Position numbers and translations under genes: made by a program
The notes under the pieces: generated by a model
The model's database searches: none
What the model was told of the DNA's origin: nothing
Seen by the model: the letters and a program-made list of their open reading frames with translations, nothing else
Assembly: GCF_014200575.1 (NCBI RefSeq)
Contig: NZ_JACHBZ010000001.1
Coordinates: 682,001-746,000, forward strand
DNA length: 64,000 nt
Source: Mucilaginibacter saanensis
GTDB lineage: Bacteria; Bacteroidota; Bacteroidia; Sphingobacteriales; Sphingobacteriaceae
Direction of reading: 5' to 3'
In this document: one piece after another, positions 1-7,696 of the stretch
How the letters are laid out: each line of letters begins with the position of its first letter
How positions within the stretch are numbered: position 1 is the first letter of the stretch

Positions 1-528
1 GATAGGGAAGCGGGCAATTTTACCGGTTTGTATCAGCGTAATAGCCTCAAACGATTCGTCCATAGTGCCAAAACCACCCGGCAAAATGATAAAGCCCTGC
101 GAGTATTTCATAAACATTACCTTGCGGATAAAAAAGTAATCAAACTCCATGATTTTATCCCGGTCAATATATTTATTATGGAATTGTTCAAAAGGCAGCT
201 CAATGTTTAAACCAACAGATTTACCGCCCGCTTCGTAAGCTCCTTTATTGGCTGCCTCCATAATACCGGGGCCGCCACCTGATATTACACCATAACCGTG
301 CTCAGTTAACAGGCGCGCCGTGTTTTCGGCCAGTTGGTAATACTTATTGTCGTTATGGGTACGGGCCGATCCAAATATAGATACGCATGGGCCTATTTTG
401 GCAAGTTTCTCAAAGCCGTCAACAAATTCGGCCATTATTTTAAATATCTGCCAGGAGTCGGTAACCTTAATTTCTTGCCAGTTTTTGTTTTCAAATGCTT
501 GTCTTATTTTTTCTTCGCCAGTCATCAT
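1..528 (-). CDS. LOG-family (TIGR00730-type) nucleotide phosphoribohydrolase-like protein, 3' end cut off
   Basis: Translation of the minus strand from the double ATG at 523-528 gives a protein starting MMTGEEKIRQAF. It has two glycine-rich Rossmann motifs: SGGGPGIMEAANKGA in the middle and PGGFGTMDESFEAI near the window edge. The PGGxGTxxE motif is the signature of the LOG family, often misannotated as lysine decarboxylase; characterised members release cytokinin bases or hydrolyse nucleoside monophosphates. The reading frame is open to base 1, so the C-terminal end lies outside the window. The exact substrate cannot be read from the sequence. Either of the two adjacent ATGs could be used. 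Confidence 0.85.
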   Translation of the reverse strand, partial: MMTGEEKIRQAFENKNWQEIKVTDSWQIFKIMAEFVDGFEKLAKIGPCVSIFGSARTHNDNKYYQLAENTARLLTEHGYGVISGGGPGIMEAANKGAYEAGGKSVGLNIELPFEQFHNKYIDRDKIMEFDYFFIRKVMFMKYSQGFIILPGGFGTMDESFEAITLIQTGKIARFPI

Positions 529-696
529 CTTTTGTTTAGTCCGGACATGTGGGAGATCCGCAAGTCCGGAAGCGTTTTGTGTTCATTTGTTATCCGGATG
601 CTCAATAAATTTAAAGTCCGGAATATTAATACGGTAAAAGTATAATTATGTTTTGTTACTATTCATATATAAACGTACTTCAAATACCTACAGATT

Positions 697-2199
697 TTAC
701 AATTTGCCGGGCTGCGGTATTTTGGCTGTTTCCAACTTCGGTACCGATGTAACCCACAGGCCGGTAAATGTAATTAATCCGTTAACAATGATAAGTTCAT
801 TGCTGAAAACGTAGCCACCTAAAAGCCTGGCCGATTCAGTACTTAAAAAGTAACATACCGCCGGAGATATAAGGCAAATAAAGGGCACCAGTTTATCTCT
901 CACCTGCCGGTTGCCTACAAACAACCCGAAGGAGTAAAGTCCCAACAGTGGACCGTAAGTGTAGGAGGCCACAGCAAATATGGCGCTTACTACGGCATCG
1001 TTATTAATGGCGTTAAATATTACAATGGTTACGAACATAAGGCCCGAAAAGGAAATATGCACGGTATGCCTTACACTCACCATTTTTTTGCTGTTTAGAT
1101 CGTTCCTTTTGTTAAAATTCAAAAAGTCGACACAAAAGGAGGTTGTAAGCGCGGTTAAAGCCGAATCTGTAGTAGCGAAGGTGGCCGCTGTGAGGCCCAG
1201 CATAAAAACCATAGCCGGTACTATTCCCAAATATTTAAGAGCGATGGTAGGATACAGGTAATCGGTTTTTTCAACGTGGATACCGTATTTGGTGGCATAA
1301 AGCCAAAGCAATGCGCCTACGCTTAAAAAAAATATATTGATCACCACAAACACACCCGTAAAACTGAACATGTTTTTTTGTGCTTCCTTGATGTTTTTAA
1401 GGCTCAGATTCTTTTGCATCAGGTCCTGGTCAAGCCCGGTCATACCCACGGTAATAAACAATCCCCCAAAAAATGCTTTGGTAAAGTGGAGTTTACTGCT
1501 AAAAAAATCATTAAAGAAAAATATTTTAGAGTAGCTGCTATTTTTTATGGCATCGGCTGCTTCAAAAATATTCATGTGCAGGCTTTGGCAAATAAAATAT
1601 ATAGATAAAAATACCGAGAGCACCAGGAAAAATGTTTGCAGGCTATCTGTAATAATAATAGTTTTTAAACCGCCCTTAAACGTATATGACCATATAAGCA
1701 GCAAACAAATAAGTACCGTAACTGCAAAGGGGATATGATAACTGTCAAAAATAAATTTCTGTAATACAATAACCACCAGGTAAAGCCTGAATGCCGAGCC
1801 AATTACCCTGCTGATAAGGAAAATGCCGGCTGCCGTTTTATAGCTCCAGGTACCTAAAGCTCCTTCTATATAGCTGTAAATAGAAGTAAGTTTTAGCCGG
1901 TAGTAAAGCGGTAAAAGTACGCAGGCAATAATGATAAAGCCGGCAGCATTGCCCAGCACAAACTGAAAGTAGGAGAACTGATCGCCGGAGGGCGCGCCAA
2001 CTTTGCCCGGTACCGAAATAAAGGTAACGCCGCTGAGTGCCGTGCCAATCATCCCGAAGGCTACCAAATACCATTTGGAGTTGCGGTTGGCTACAAAAAA
2101 GGTATCATTATCTGATGCTTTGCGCGAGGTGAGCCATGATATAACAAGCAATACCAAAAAGTAACCGATGATGAAAGATAATAATACTCCTGGCGACAT
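697..2199 (-). CDS. Sodium:solute symporter (SSS family)
   Basis: The 500-residue protein is almost entirely hydrophobic, with about 13 predicted membrane helices, the normal size and layout for SSS-family Na+-coupled importers. The N-terminus (GVLLSFIIGYFLVLLVISWL, then a polar loop with NRNSKWYLVAFGMIGTALSG) is typical of the family, as is the TGLDQDLMQKNLSLKN segment in the middle. Residues such as ATFATTDSALTALTTSF correspond to the conserved helix that shapes the sodium site. The substrate (sugar, proline, sialate or other) cannot be assigned. It is a single gene, with its neighbours on the other strand or separated by gaps. Confidence 0.88.
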   Translation of the reverse strand: MSPGVLLSFIIGYFLVLLVISWLTSRKASDNDTFFVANRNSKWYLVAFGMIGTALSGVTFISVPGKVGAPSGDQFSYFQFVLGNAAGFIIIACVLLPLYYRLKLTSIYSYIEGALGTWSYKTAAGIFLISRVIGSAFRLYLVVIVLQKFIFDSYHIPFAVTVLICLLLIWSYTFKGGLKTIIITDSLQTFFLVLSVFLSIYFICQSLHMNIFEAADAIKNSSYSKIFFFNDFFSSKLHFTKAFFGGLFITVGMTGLDQDLMQKNLSLKNIKEAQKNMFSFTGVFVVINIFFLSVGALLWLYATKYGIHVEKTDYLYPTIALKYLGIVPAMVFMLGLTAATFATTDSALTALTTSFCVDFLNFNKRNDLNSKKMVSVRHTVHISFSGLMFVTIVIFNAINNDAVVSAIFAVASYTYGPLLGLYSFGLFVGNRQVRDKLVPFICLISPAVCYFLSTESARLLGGYVFSNELIIVNGLITFTGLWVTSVPKLETAKIPQPGKL

Positions 2200-2393
2200 A
2201 CTTTTATTTTTAGTCAGAAAGACCGAAAGCCGGAGAAGTCCGGAAGTTCAGGTCCCTGTTTATTCCGAAAGTCGGAAACTTTTTTTACAAAAGATAATTA
2301 TTAAGGGGCGATTTGTGTTTTATTATTGGTTCAGGGCCAAAACTCATTTATATGACAGTTTGATTTTTGTAACTTAGAATAAACTCAATTTCA

Positions 2394-2825
2394 ATGAAAG
2401 TATTTAAAACGATTTTAAAAATGGGATTAAGCCGTAAAAGCTGGTTAATTTTGATTGTTACCATTTGTACACTTACGCTTTCTTTCAGTAAAAAAGGTAT
2501 GGCACAGCAAAAAAATCAAATGGTTAGATTAGCAAAAATTCAGGTTGATCCATTGCAATTGGAAAAGTATAACGCTGCGCTAAAAGAGCAGATGGCTACT
2601 GCCATTAAGGTTGAGCCCGGCGTATTAACCTATTATGCAGTTGCGGATAAAGCCGATCCCTCGCACATCACTATTCTTGAAATATATGCTGATTCATCTG
2701 CATACAAATTACATATAGAAACACCTCATTTTAAAAAGTATAAGGAAACTGTGCAGCACATGGTTAAGGCTTTGGAGCTTATTGATGTTAATTTAATTGG
2801 TTTTGCACGAAAACCGGATATGTAA
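2394..2825 (+). CDS. Exported antibiotic biosynthesis monooxygenase (ABM) domain protein
   Basis: The 143-residue protein has a basic N-terminus and a hydrophobic segment at about residues 13-33, followed by GMAQQ, which reads as a signal peptide or membrane anchor. Residues 45-135 match the small alpha/beta ABM fold: VRLAKIQVDP, a central EPGVLTYYAVADKADPSHI, and LEIYADSSAYKLHIETPHF with the typical ExYxxxxAyxxHxxtpHF pattern. Members include quinol monooxygenases such as YgiN, and heme-degrading enzymes. Substrate is unknown. It stands alone with no operon partner. Confidence 0.8.
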   Translation: MKVFKTILKMGLSRKSWLILIVTICTLTLSFSKKGMAQQKNQMVRLAKIQVDPLQLEKYNAALKEQMATAIKVEPGVLTYYAVADKADPSHITILEIYADSSAYKLHIETPHFKKYKETVQHMVKALELIDVNLIGFARKPDM

Positions 2826-2854
2826 TTTTATGCCTGTTTTTAATTTGTATACCG

Positions 2855-3025
2855 TTATTTGTTGATGCTGGTGATCATTGCTTTGTACTTCCCAGGGAAA
2901 TCGCTTATGGAAATTTGCTGATTGTTTTGGCTAAAGCCCTCTTTCAGTAGATAATCTTTCCACCCCATAAATGGGACGGCAATGAATTCTTTTACATTTT
3001 TGACTGTTTTATGCCACTTAATCAT
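2855..3025 (-). CDS. Possible 56-residue ORF or gene remnant
   Basis: The minus strand from ATG at 3023-3025 to TAA at 2855-2857 reads MIKWHKTVKNVKEF... and ends ...KYKAMITSINK. The frame is open upstream to about 3074 but has no earlier ATG. It begins directly beside a REP-like palindrome, which suggests a truncated remnant and not an intact gene. I do not recognise the family. It occupies most of the otherwise empty stretch between the ABM gene and recR. Confidence 0.2.
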   Translation of the reverse strand: MIKWHKTVKNVKEFIAVPFMGWKDYLLKEGFSQNNQQISISDFPGKYKAMITSINK

Positions 3026-3079
3026 TGCCGTTGGCTTTAGCCAACGGTTATATGGAATAAATAAGCAGCGGCTTTAGCC
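2929..3079. repeat. REP-like palindromic repeats
   Basis: Positions 3028-3047 form a perfect palindromic hairpin (CCGTTGGCT, 2-nt loop TT, AGCCAACGG). The core GGCTNNAGCC recurs at 2929-2938 and 3070-3079. Short GC-rich palindromes of this kind, in clusters between genes, are typical of REP elements mobilised by RAYT transposases. No transposase gene is present in the window. Confidence 0.55.
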
Positions 3080-3169
3080 AAAATAGAGCAACACGATTGT
3101 AAAAGCGATTTCTATGTTGTACTTCCCGCGTCTTTTTAAACTTTCCTCACTATTCCTTAACTTCGTGGC

Positions 3170-3787
3170 ATGAATTTTTCGTCCAAATTGCTGGAGAATG
3201 CTGTAGCGGAGTTTGCTAAACTGCCGGGTGTAGGACAAAAAACTGCTTTGCGCCTGGTGCTGCACCTGCTGAACCAGGATAAGCAGGAGGTTGAGCGCTT
3301 TAGCGGCGCTATCAGCAAGCTGAGAAACGAGATACAGTTTTGTAGTGTTTGTCACAATATATCTGACCTTTCCATCTGCGAAATATGCGCATCCAACAAA
3401 CGCGACCGCAGCCTGATTTGTGTGGTTGAGGATACCCGCGACGTAATGGCCATTGAAAACACCAACCAATACAATGGGGTTTACCATGTTTTGGGTGGTT
3501 TAATATCGCCCATGGATGGCATTGGCCCTTCAGACCTGCAGGTGGATACTTTAGTGGAACGTCTGAAGACAAACGAGGCCAAAGAAATCATTTTTGCCCT
3601 TAGTGCAACCATGGAAGGGGACACTACCTTGTTTTATCTTCATAAAAGAGTAAAAAGTTTCAATATTACTATATCAACCATTGCTCGTGGCATAGCTTTT
3701 GGTGGTGAATTGGAGTACGTAGATGAGATAACCTTAGGGCGATCAATTACTACGCGTGTTCCTTATGAAAATTCACTGACTAAGTAA
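3170..3787 (+). CDS. recR: Recombination mediator protein RecR
   Basis: The 205-residue length is normal for RecR (about 200). Domains are in the expected order. The N-terminal helix-hairpin-helix is at residues 8-30 ([14 protein letters not shown]). A four-cysteine zinc finger follows at C58, C61, C70 and C73. The Toprim domain starts near residue 82 with [14 protein letters not shown], and the C-terminal Walker-B-like part includes [10 protein letters not shown]. RecR acts with RecO and RecF to load RecA on gapped DNA. The start ATG lies 4 nt after TAACTTCG (3158-3165), one mismatch from the -7 consensus, suggesting a nearly leaderless mRNA. The next gene begins 1 nt after the stop, so recR probably leads a three-gene operon. 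Confidence 0.96.
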   Translation: MNFSSKLLENAVAEFAKLPGVGQKTALRLVLHLLNQDKQEVERFSGAISKLRNEIQFCSVCHNISDLSICEICASNKRDRSLICVVEDTRDVMAIENTNQYNGVYHVLGGLISPMDGIGPSDLQVDTLVERLKTNEAKEIIFALSATMEGDTTLFYLHKRVKSFNITISTIARGIAFGGELEYVDEITLGRSITTRVPYENSLTK

Positions 3788-3788
3788 A

Positions 3789-4622
3789 ATGAAACTATCT
3801 GTTATTCTTGTTAATTACAACACCTGTGATATGCTTAGGCTGGCGCTCAACTCTATTGTGAGAGCCGCCCAGGATGTCAGTAATGAGGTTTTTGTGGTTG
3901 ATAACGGATCAAAAGATAAATCGCTTGCTATGTTGGGCGATGAGTTTCCCGGTGTAAATATAATAGCCAATACCAAAAATGAGGGTATAGCCAAAGCTTA
4001 TAATCAGGCATTAAAACTTGCAAAAGGAGAGTATGTTTTAATGGTCAGTGCGGATACAATTACAGGCAAAAAAACAATTGAACGTACCTTGGAATTTATG
4101 GATCTGCATGCTGATGCCGGTGGTGTTGGTGTGAGGATGATAACACCGGATGGCCGGTTTCTGCCTGAGTCAAAACATGGCTTCACGGAACCCTGGGCGT
4201 TGTTTTTTAAATTGACAGGTTTGGCAAGGTATTTCTCAAAATCGCGCTTAACGGACGTGCAGCGTAAAGATTGGGTAGAGGAGTTTCAAACTTCAGAAAC
4301 CGATATTTTAAATGCTGCCTTTATGCTGTTCAGGAAAGAGGCCTTAAATCAAACGGGCGGTCTTGATGAACGTTTTCATATTTACGGATATGATATTGAT
4401 CTGTCTTATCGCATTAGGCTGGCAGGGTTCAAAAACTATTATTTCCCCAAAACATATATCATCAACTTTAACACCCGGAGCAGGGCTAAATTTAGCTACG
4501 CTTATATCAGGGAATTTTATGGCGCTATGATTATCTTCGCCACTAAATACCTGTTTAAGGTGCCCGAAATAAAAATGGAGGGCATACCGCAGCTATATCC
4601 TCCATCTTATGAAGTTGAATAA
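3789..4622 (+). CDS. Glycosyltransferase family 2
   Basis: The 277-residue protein has the GT-A fold of family 2. The N-terminus MKLSVILVNYNTCDMLRL is followed by VVDNGSKDKS, then NEGIAKAYNQALKLAKGEYVLMVSADT, where SAD takes the place of the usual DxD-like metal-binding motif. The later AAFMLFRKEALNQTGGLDERF and YGYDIDLSYRIRLAGF match the acceptor-side ED motif region, here with YDID. These features are common in rhamnosyl- or N-acetylhexosaminyl-type transferases acting on cell-surface polymers, but donor and acceptor are unknown. It follows recR by 1 nt and overlaps the next gene by 14 nt, so translation is probably coupled. Confidence 0.9.
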   Translation: MKLSVILVNYNTCDMLRLALNSIVRAAQDVSNEVFVVDNGSKDKSLAMLGDEFPGVNIIANTKNEGIAKAYNQALKLAKGEYVLMVSADTITGKKTIERTLEFMDLHADAGGVGVRMITPDGRFLPESKHGFTEPWALFFKLTGLARYFSKSRLTDVQRKDWVEEFQTSETDILNAAFMLFRKEALNQTGGLDERFHIYGYDIDLSYRIRLAGFKNYYFPKTYIINFNTRSRAKFSYAYIREFYGAMIIFATKYLFKVPEIKMEGIPQLYPPSYEVE

Positions 4623-5424
4623 CAAAGTCATTATCATCACCGGTGCTTCATCAGGTATCGGCAAATCATTAGCTATTGAGTGTGCCAAACGAGGTGCCAA
4701 TATTGTATTGGCGGCACGGCAATATGTTACACTTTGCCAGATCACGGCCGATCTTGAAAAACAATACAACATAAAGGCATTGGCTGTACAGTGCGACGTT
4801 GCTGTTGAACAGGATTGTGAACACCTGGTTAAGCAAGCCCTCATCACTTTTGGTAAAATTGATATATTGATCAACAATGCGGGCATATCTATGCGGGCGC
4901 TGTTTAAAGATGCGGACCTCTCCGTATTAAAAACGCTGATGGATGTTAACTTTTGGGGAACCGTATATTGCACTAAATATGCCCTGCCTGAAATTATTAA
5001 GACTCAGGGTAGCGTAGTAGGGGTTTCATCTATAGCAGGTTACAAGGGTTTGCCCGGTCGTACAGGTTACTCGGCATCTAAATTTGCAATGAATGGCTTT
5101 TTAGATTCGCTCAGGGTAGAGAATTTGAAGACTGGCGTACATGTGTTAACAGCATGTCCGGGTTTTACAGCATCAAATATTCGTAATACAGCATTGGCGA
5201 AAGACGGCAGCCAGCAGGGTGAAAGCTCCATGCACGAGGAAAAAATGATGACTAGTGATGAAGTGGCCCGCATTATAGCCGATGGTATCGAAAACCGTTC
5301 GCGTACCCTGATCATGACGGGGCAGGGCAAGCTTACCGTAGGTTTGAGTAAATTTTTACCCGCTTTTTTGGATAAAATGGTCTATAAGGTTTTTTCAAAG
5401 GAGAAAAATCCGTTACTGAAGTAG
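4609..5424 (+). CDS. Short-chain dehydrogenase/reductase (SDR)
   Basis: The 271-residue classical SDR has the cofactor motif TGASSGIG (residues 11-18), NNAG in the middle, a catalytic Ser in VSSIAGYKG and the YSASK active-site Tyr/Lys pair. A short tail after residue 240 (KFLPAFLDKMVYKVF) resembles the membrane-associated C-terminus of DHRS7/DltE-like SDRs. The cofactor is likely NADP(H), by the arginine in LAAR after beta-strand 2, but this is inference. The substrate is unknown. It is the last gene of the recR operon and overlaps the glycosyltransferase. Confidence 0.92.
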   Translation: MKLNNKVIIITGASSGIGKSLAIECAKRGANIVLAARQYVTLCQITADLEKQYNIKALAVQCDVAVEQDCEHLVKQALITFGKIDILINNAGISMRALFKDADLSVLKTLMDVNFWGTVYCTKYALPEIIKTQGSVVGVSSIAGYKGLPGRTGYSASKFAMNGFLDSLRVENLKTGVHVLTACPGFTASNIRNTALAKDGSQQGESSMHEEKMMTSDEVARIIADGIENRSRTLIMTGQGKLTVGLSKFLPAFLDKMVYKVFSKEKNPLLK

Positions 5425-5449
5425 CAAAATAGTATAAAATATTTTCTCG

Positions 5450-6394
5450 CTAATCCAGCACTTCGTAAGTATTGATGTTTTCCAGGTGTAAAACAACCCT
5501 GCCGTCTTCGTCGCGGTCAAACGTTGGTTTAAATTTGGCATTCCATACCATGTCTTTATAAGTATAGGTAGTACGTGAGTGTACAGTTTGCGCAAAGGTA
5601 TCATCAAAGGTTTTTAATATTACTGAGAAAACCACTTCTGCTTTTTTATAATCTTCCTGCGTAAAATCTTTTAACGGGCTGTCATCATCAATAGGGTGTA
5701 CAACTGTCCAGTTCAATGTAAGTATGCTTACTGCTCTGCGTTCAAGCGGCAGCGGGAAAAACTTACGTTCGGTTTTGCCATTTACCTCATCGTTATAGGA
5801 AAACAATACCTCCATCTCCAGATCAATCAATATATTACGCCTTACATTGGCCAGTCTGAACATCAAGCCGCGTTTGTTTTCCAGGTAAGGAGATATAAGA
5901 ATGTTATTGCTGTACCTTATTTTGGCTGTGGGTCTTGAAAAACGCCCGTAAAGCAGACCTGTGGCCAGGGCAAATGCCAGTAAGCCAATCATAGATTCCA
6001 GCGCGGCAACACAGTTTGCCGCCATACCCTGCGGGCTGATGTGCCCGTAGCCAACAGTTGATATGGTTTGCGCCGAAAAAAAGAAGGCGTCCATAAAATG
6101 ATCAAAAAAAGTGGTGCCGCTTTTTCCATCCAGGCTATCGGTTCCCAGCGAAACATAAATACAGGCAAAGGTGATATTGGCCACCATATAGCCACTTAAA
6201 ACAACTATCCAGAATTTTGTCCAGCTCATGGTAATCATGGTCTGGTAGCTGTTTAAGCTATTAAAGAAGGGGAGCCCGGTGCGTTTTACGTTAATGGTGC
6301 CATCTTTATTAATTACCGGCTGGCTTTTCATAACCGGCTGTTTTCCAAAGCCAAGATCATCTTCCGGATTAACTTTTCGTGTGTTTTGGTGCAT
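5450..6394 (-). CDS. Inward-rectifier (Kir/KirBac) potassium channel
   Basis: The 314-residue protein has the two-helix Kir plan. TM1 is at about 60-83, the pore helix at 97-112, and the potassium selectivity filter TVGYG at 113-117 is followed by H. TM2 is at about 129-150, ending in GRFSRP, the start of the cytoplasmic domain. The rest is an immunoglobulin-like IRK C-terminal domain (for example ILISPYLENKRGLMFRLANVRRN). Bacterial KirBac channels are tetramers in the inner membrane conducting K+. It is monocistronic and convergent with the recR operon, with only 25 bp between the stops. Confidence 0.95.
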   Translation of the reverse strand: MHQNTRKVNPEDDLGFGKQPVMKSQPVINKDGTINVKRTGLPFFNSLNSYQTMITMSWTKFWIVVLSGYMVANITFACIYVSLGTDSLDGKSGTTFFDHFMDAFFFSAQTISTVGYGHISPQGMAANCVAALESMIGLLAFALATGLLYGRFSRPTAKIRYSNNILISPYLENKRGLMFRLANVRRNILIDLEMEVLFSYNDEVNGKTERKFFPLPLERRAVSILTLNWTVVHPIDDDSPLKDFTQEDYKKAEVVFSVILKTFDDTFAQTVHSRTTYTYKDMVWNAKFKPTFDRDEDGRVVLHLENINTYEVLD

Positions 6395-6439
6395 CTTAAG
6401 TGTCTATATTTGGGCTTTTGTGTAAATTTATCATTCTGT

Positions 6440-6470
6440 TTGCTTTTAGTAAAAACTATTTCCATATTTG
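6440..6470 (+). promoter_or_regulatory. Probable promoter of the trp leader
   Basis: TTG at 6440-6442 and CATATTTG at 6463-6470 fit the Bacteroidota -33/-7 pattern (TAnnTTTG, one mismatch) with a 20-bp spacer. Transcription would start near 6474, about 5 nt before the leader-peptide ATG. Confidence 0.5.
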
Positions 6471-6478
6471 TGGCACAA

Positions 6479-6526
6479 ATGAGAACGATTACATTAAACA
6501 ATAACTGGTGGTGGCTTAACGATTGA
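6479..6526 (+). CDS. trpL: trp operon leader peptide (three consecutive Trp codons)
   Basis: A 15-codon ORF reads MRTITLNNNWWWLND and stops at TGA 6524-6526. The three TGG codons lie at 6506-6514. Trp is rare, so three in a row in a short ORF directly upstream of an intrinsic terminator and a trp operon is diagnostic of ribosome-mediated attenuation. When charged tRNA-Trp is scarce, the ribosome would stall on these codons and free the downstream antiterminator segment. The ORF is too short for routine gene callers and is likely unannotated. Confidence 0.9.
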   Translation: MRTITLNNNWWWLND

Positions 6527-6597
6527 TCGTAAGGCAATTCCGTTTTTGTTTTTTAAAATAATATTCAGAAGGGTTGCCATACGGTAACCCTTTTTTT
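6515..6597 (+). terminator. Trp attenuator: pause hairpin, antiterminator and intrinsic terminator
   Basis: Segment 1 (CTTAACGAT, 6515-6523) pairs with segment 2 (ATCGTAAG, 6526-6533) with one bulged A. Segment 2' (GGCAATTC, 6533-6540) is complementary over 8 positions, two of them G-U, to segment 3 (GGGTTGCC, 6571-6578). Segment 3 with flanking AA (6569-6578) also pairs with segment 4 (GGTAACCCTT, 6583-6592) around the loop ATAC, and seven T follow at 6591-6597. 2:3 and 3:4 are mutually exclusive, the classical attenuator design. Confidence 0.88.
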
Positions 6598-6600
6598 ATG

Positions 6601-6701
6601 CCCCCCCGGCTCCCTAAAGGGGGAGCGTTAAAAACAGGGAGCTTAAGAAAAGGATAAATGAAATAGCAAATCAAAAAAATCCCCCATTAGGGGGGAGAGG
6701 G
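6601..6701. repeat. Two C-rich/G-rich palindromic repeats between attenuator and trpD
   Basis: 6601-6626 has a C7 run and a GCTCCC...GGGAGC hairpin around TAAAGG. 6680-6697 has CCCCC-ATTA-GGGGGG. They look like two related intergenic repeats separated by about 50 bp of AT-rich sequence. They may mark a past rearrangement that placed the leader directly before trpD; this is inference. Confidence 0.5.
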
Positions 6702-6704
6702 CTT

Positions 6705-7694
6705 ATGAAACAGATATTAAATCATCTTTTTGAACACAAAACCTTTAGCCGGGAGCAATCAAAAAACATTTTGATAAACATTGCACGCGGCCAGTACAAT
6801 AACTCGCAAATGGCGGCATTCATGACGGCCTATTGCATGCGCAGTATCACTGTTGCTGAACTGGAAGGTTTTCGTGATGCCATGCTGGAACTGTGTTTGC
6901 CTATCGATCTGGAAACTGGCGAACTGATAGACCTTTGCGGTACCGGTGGCGATGGTAAGGATACTTTTAATATATCAACTCTGGCATCGTTTGTAGTAGC
7001 GGGGGCTGGTTATAAGGTGGCCAAGCATGGCAATTACGGTGTATCGTCAGGCTGCGGCTCGTCAAATGTAATTGAATCGTTGGGGTACCAGTTCACCAAT
7101 GATGGCGATAAGCTCAGGAAAAGTATTGATAAGGCAAATATTTGTTTTTTACATGCTCCGCTATTTCACCCGGCAATGAAAACCGTAGCACCTATACGCC
7201 GCGAATTGGGTGTAAAAACATTTTTCAATATGCTGGGCCCATTGGTTAATCCGGCCAAGCCCGATAACCAGCTGGTAGGGGTTTTTAACCTGGAACTGGC
7301 GCGGGTGTATGCTTATCTGTATCAAAAATCAACTACCAAATACACCATAGTAAATGCGCTTGATGGGTATGATGAAATTTCACTTACCTGTGATTTTAAA
7401 ACATTTTCGACCGAAGGTGAGCGCATAAATACCGTGGAAAGTTTAGGTTTTGAAAAGCTGGATCCCAAACAAATTGTTGGCGGGGATACGGTAGCGGCTT
7501 CGGCAAAAATATTTACTGATGTTTTGAACGGCGAAGGTACATTTGCACAAAACAATGTAGTGTTATCAAACGCTGCGTTGGCCATTAAAACCATAGGACC
7601 TGAAAAGAGCTTTGCAGATTGCTATTATGAAGCAGAAGAGGCTTTGTTGGGCAAGCGCGCCCTAAACAGTTTTAACGTTTTATTGCAAAATTAA
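6705..7694 (+). CDS. trpD: Anthranilate phosphoribosyltransferase
   Basis: The 329-residue protein transfers phosphoribose from PRPP to anthranilate, step two of the Trp branch. The PRPP motif GTGGDG is at 79-84, and KHGNYGVSSGCGSSN gives the anthranilate/PRPP loop with conserved H and N. The segment FFNMLGPLVNPAKP is also characteristic. There is no fused TrpG domain. The stop is 2 nt before the next gene, so the genes are co-transcribed. It is the first structural gene after the attenuator, a place usually taken by trpE. The ATG follows a G-rich repeat and has no clear ribosome binding site beyond that purine run. Confidence 0.97.
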   Translation: MKQILNHLFEHKTFSREQSKNILINIARGQYNNSQMAAFMTAYCMRSITVAELEGFRDAMLELCLPIDLETGELIDLCGTGGDGKDTFNISTLASFVVAGAGYKVAKHGNYGVSSGCGSSNVIESLGYQFTNDGDKLRKSIDKANICFLHAPLFHPAMKTVAPIRRELGVKTFFNMLGPLVNPAKPDNQLVGVFNLELARVYAYLYQKSTTKYTIVNALDGYDEISLTCDFKTFSTEGERINTVESLGFEKLDPKQIVGGDTVAASAKIFTDVLNGEGTFAQNNVVLSNAALAIKTIGPEKSFADCYYEAEEALLGKRALNSFNVLLQN

Positions 7695-7696
7695 AG

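Noticed and set aside
3074..3487. Minus-strand frame of 137 codons over recR
   Set aside because: It is antisense to the zinc-finger and Toprim region of recR and has no features of its own.
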